A stretch of DNA of 5,780 nt. Source: a bacterium (GTDB taxonomy: Bacteria; Blakebacterota; Blakebacteria; Blakebacterales; Blakebacteraceae). Under the pieces are notes generated by a model. The model was given only the letters and a program-made list of their open reading frames with translations. It was not told the origin of the DNA and made no database searches. The DNA lies in the NCBI GenBank assembly GCA_025774205.1, contig JALGWK010000119.1:1-5780 (forward strand). Reading direction: 5' to 3'. The translations under genes were made by a program, and so were the position numbers. Below are positions 5,199 through 5,780 of this stretch, piece by piece. Numbering within the stretch: position 1 is the stretch's first letter; the number at the start of each line of letters is the position of its first letter.

Positions 5199-5780
5199 CT
5201 ATGCCGGAGTTCCGTCGCCGGCCGAATCTACGTCACGCCCCGGACCATTGTTCCTCGCACCATGGTATTCCTGAAGGCTGGTCACCTGCAAGACCCCTTC
5301 TTTCCGGGCCAGGATACCGTTGGCGGCCGCCGCGGCACCTTTCAGGGTGGTGATGCACGGCACCCCCTGAGCGACCGCCTCAGTACGGATGGAGCGGTCA
5401 TCGAAACGGGCTCCCCGACCGAAGGGGGTGTTGATGATCAGATCGATCTCCCCGTTCTTGATCCGGTCTACCACGTGCGGCCTCGGTCCCTCGCCTACCT
5501 TGAATATATGTATCGCTTCGATCCCCGCCTGCCGGAAGTACTCGGCGGTACCCTCGGTGGCCATGATCTCGAAACCGAGGTCACTGAGCTGCTTCGCTAC
5601 TTCGAGGGCGTGCGCCTTGTCCCGATCGACCACGCTGATGAACACCGTCCCACCGGCCGGCAGTTCATACCCCGTGGAGGAATAGGCCTTGGCGAAGGCC
5701 AGACCGGGAGATGAGGCTGACCCCATCACCTCTCCGGTGCTGCGCATCTCCGGACCGAGGATGGTGTCGGCTCCGGGGAA
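5199..5780 (-). CDS. carB: Carbamoyl-phosphate synthase large subunit, C-terminal part (partial)
   Basis: The frame enters from the right edge and ends at TAG (5201-5199), giving 193 C-terminal residues of an enzyme normally about 1,050-1,100 residues long. The enzyme makes carbamoyl phosphate from bicarbonate, ATP and glutamine-derived ammonia for pyrimidine and arginine synthesis. The visible part begins with the end of the second ATP-grasp unit, LGPEMRSTGEVMG, a strongly conserved CarB signature. It continues through the MGS-like allosteric domain: VFISVVDRDK, GFEIMATEGTA, INTPFGRGARFDD, and finally VTSLQEYH. The lysine of RDK and the threonine of ATEGTA match the UMP/IMP-site residues Lys954 and Thr974 of E. 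coli CarB, so allosteric control is plausible. Most CarB proteins end near SLQEYH; this one has an extra 20-residue Gly/Asp/Asn-rich tail. The gene's start and promoter are outside the window. Confidence 0.97.
   Translation of the reverse strand, partial: FPGADTILGPEMRSTGEVMGSASSPGLAFAKAYSSTGYELPAGGTVFISVVDRDKAHALEVAKQLSDLGFEIMATEGTAEYFRQAGIEAIHIFKVGEGPRPHVVDRIKNGEIDLIINTPFGRGARFDDRSIRTEAVAQGVPCITTLKGAAAAANGILARKEGVLQVTSLQEYHGARNNGPGRDVDSAGDGTPA

Noticed and set aside
5133-5714. Plus-strand open frame of 193 codons opposite carB
   Set aside because: It is antisense to the conserved CarB C-terminal domain; a shadow.

Overview
This GC-rich window (roughly 60 % GC by eye) carries a compact run of five genes on the minus strand. 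The tail of a sixth gene enters from the left on the plus strand. In the direction of minus-strand transcription (right to left) the order is: the 3' end of carB (carbamoyl-phosphate synthase large subunit); a membrane-bound GGDEF diguanylate cyclase; a large exported TPR/GWxTD-domain protein; a HAD-family hydrolase; and an exported or membrane-anchored cyclophilin-type peptidyl-prolyl isomerase. The cyclophilin gene converges on the plus-strand gene fragment, with only 7 bases between the two stop codons.

The source is probably an uncultured-type Gram-negative bacterium. GWxTD-domain proteins are best known from the FCB/Bacteroidetes-related phyla, Acidobacteria and related candidate phyla. 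The high GC argues against typical Bacteroidetes and fits a GC-rich FCB-type candidate lineage, but this is inference and no marker in the window fixes the phylum. TAG, TAA and TGA all act as stops at natural protein ends, so the standard bacterial code applies. Two of the four visible start codons appear to be GTG, and three of the four lack a clear Shine-Dalgarno sequence.

The gaps between minus-strand genes are 97, about 60, -4 (a GTGA overlap) and 27 bases. The GWxTD, HAD and cyclophilin genes therefore look like one transcription unit, and the GWxTD and HAD genes are probably translationally coupled. carB and the cyclase may be read into the same unit or start separately. Two of the products (GWxTD protein and cyclophilin) carry export signals and the cyclase is an integral membrane protein. 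This suggests a cell-envelope theme downstream of a housekeeping pyrimidine/arginine gene, but the sequence does not prove a functional pathway linking them.

I see no RNA genes, mobile elements, CRISPR arrays or clear intrinsic terminators. The long plus-strand open frames opposite the real genes are antisense shadows. The points most worth a second look are the degenerate GWxTD core motif, the HAD protein that lacks the second motif-I aspartate, the unfamiliar multi-helix sensor half of the cyclase, and the unresolved start of the cyclase gene.
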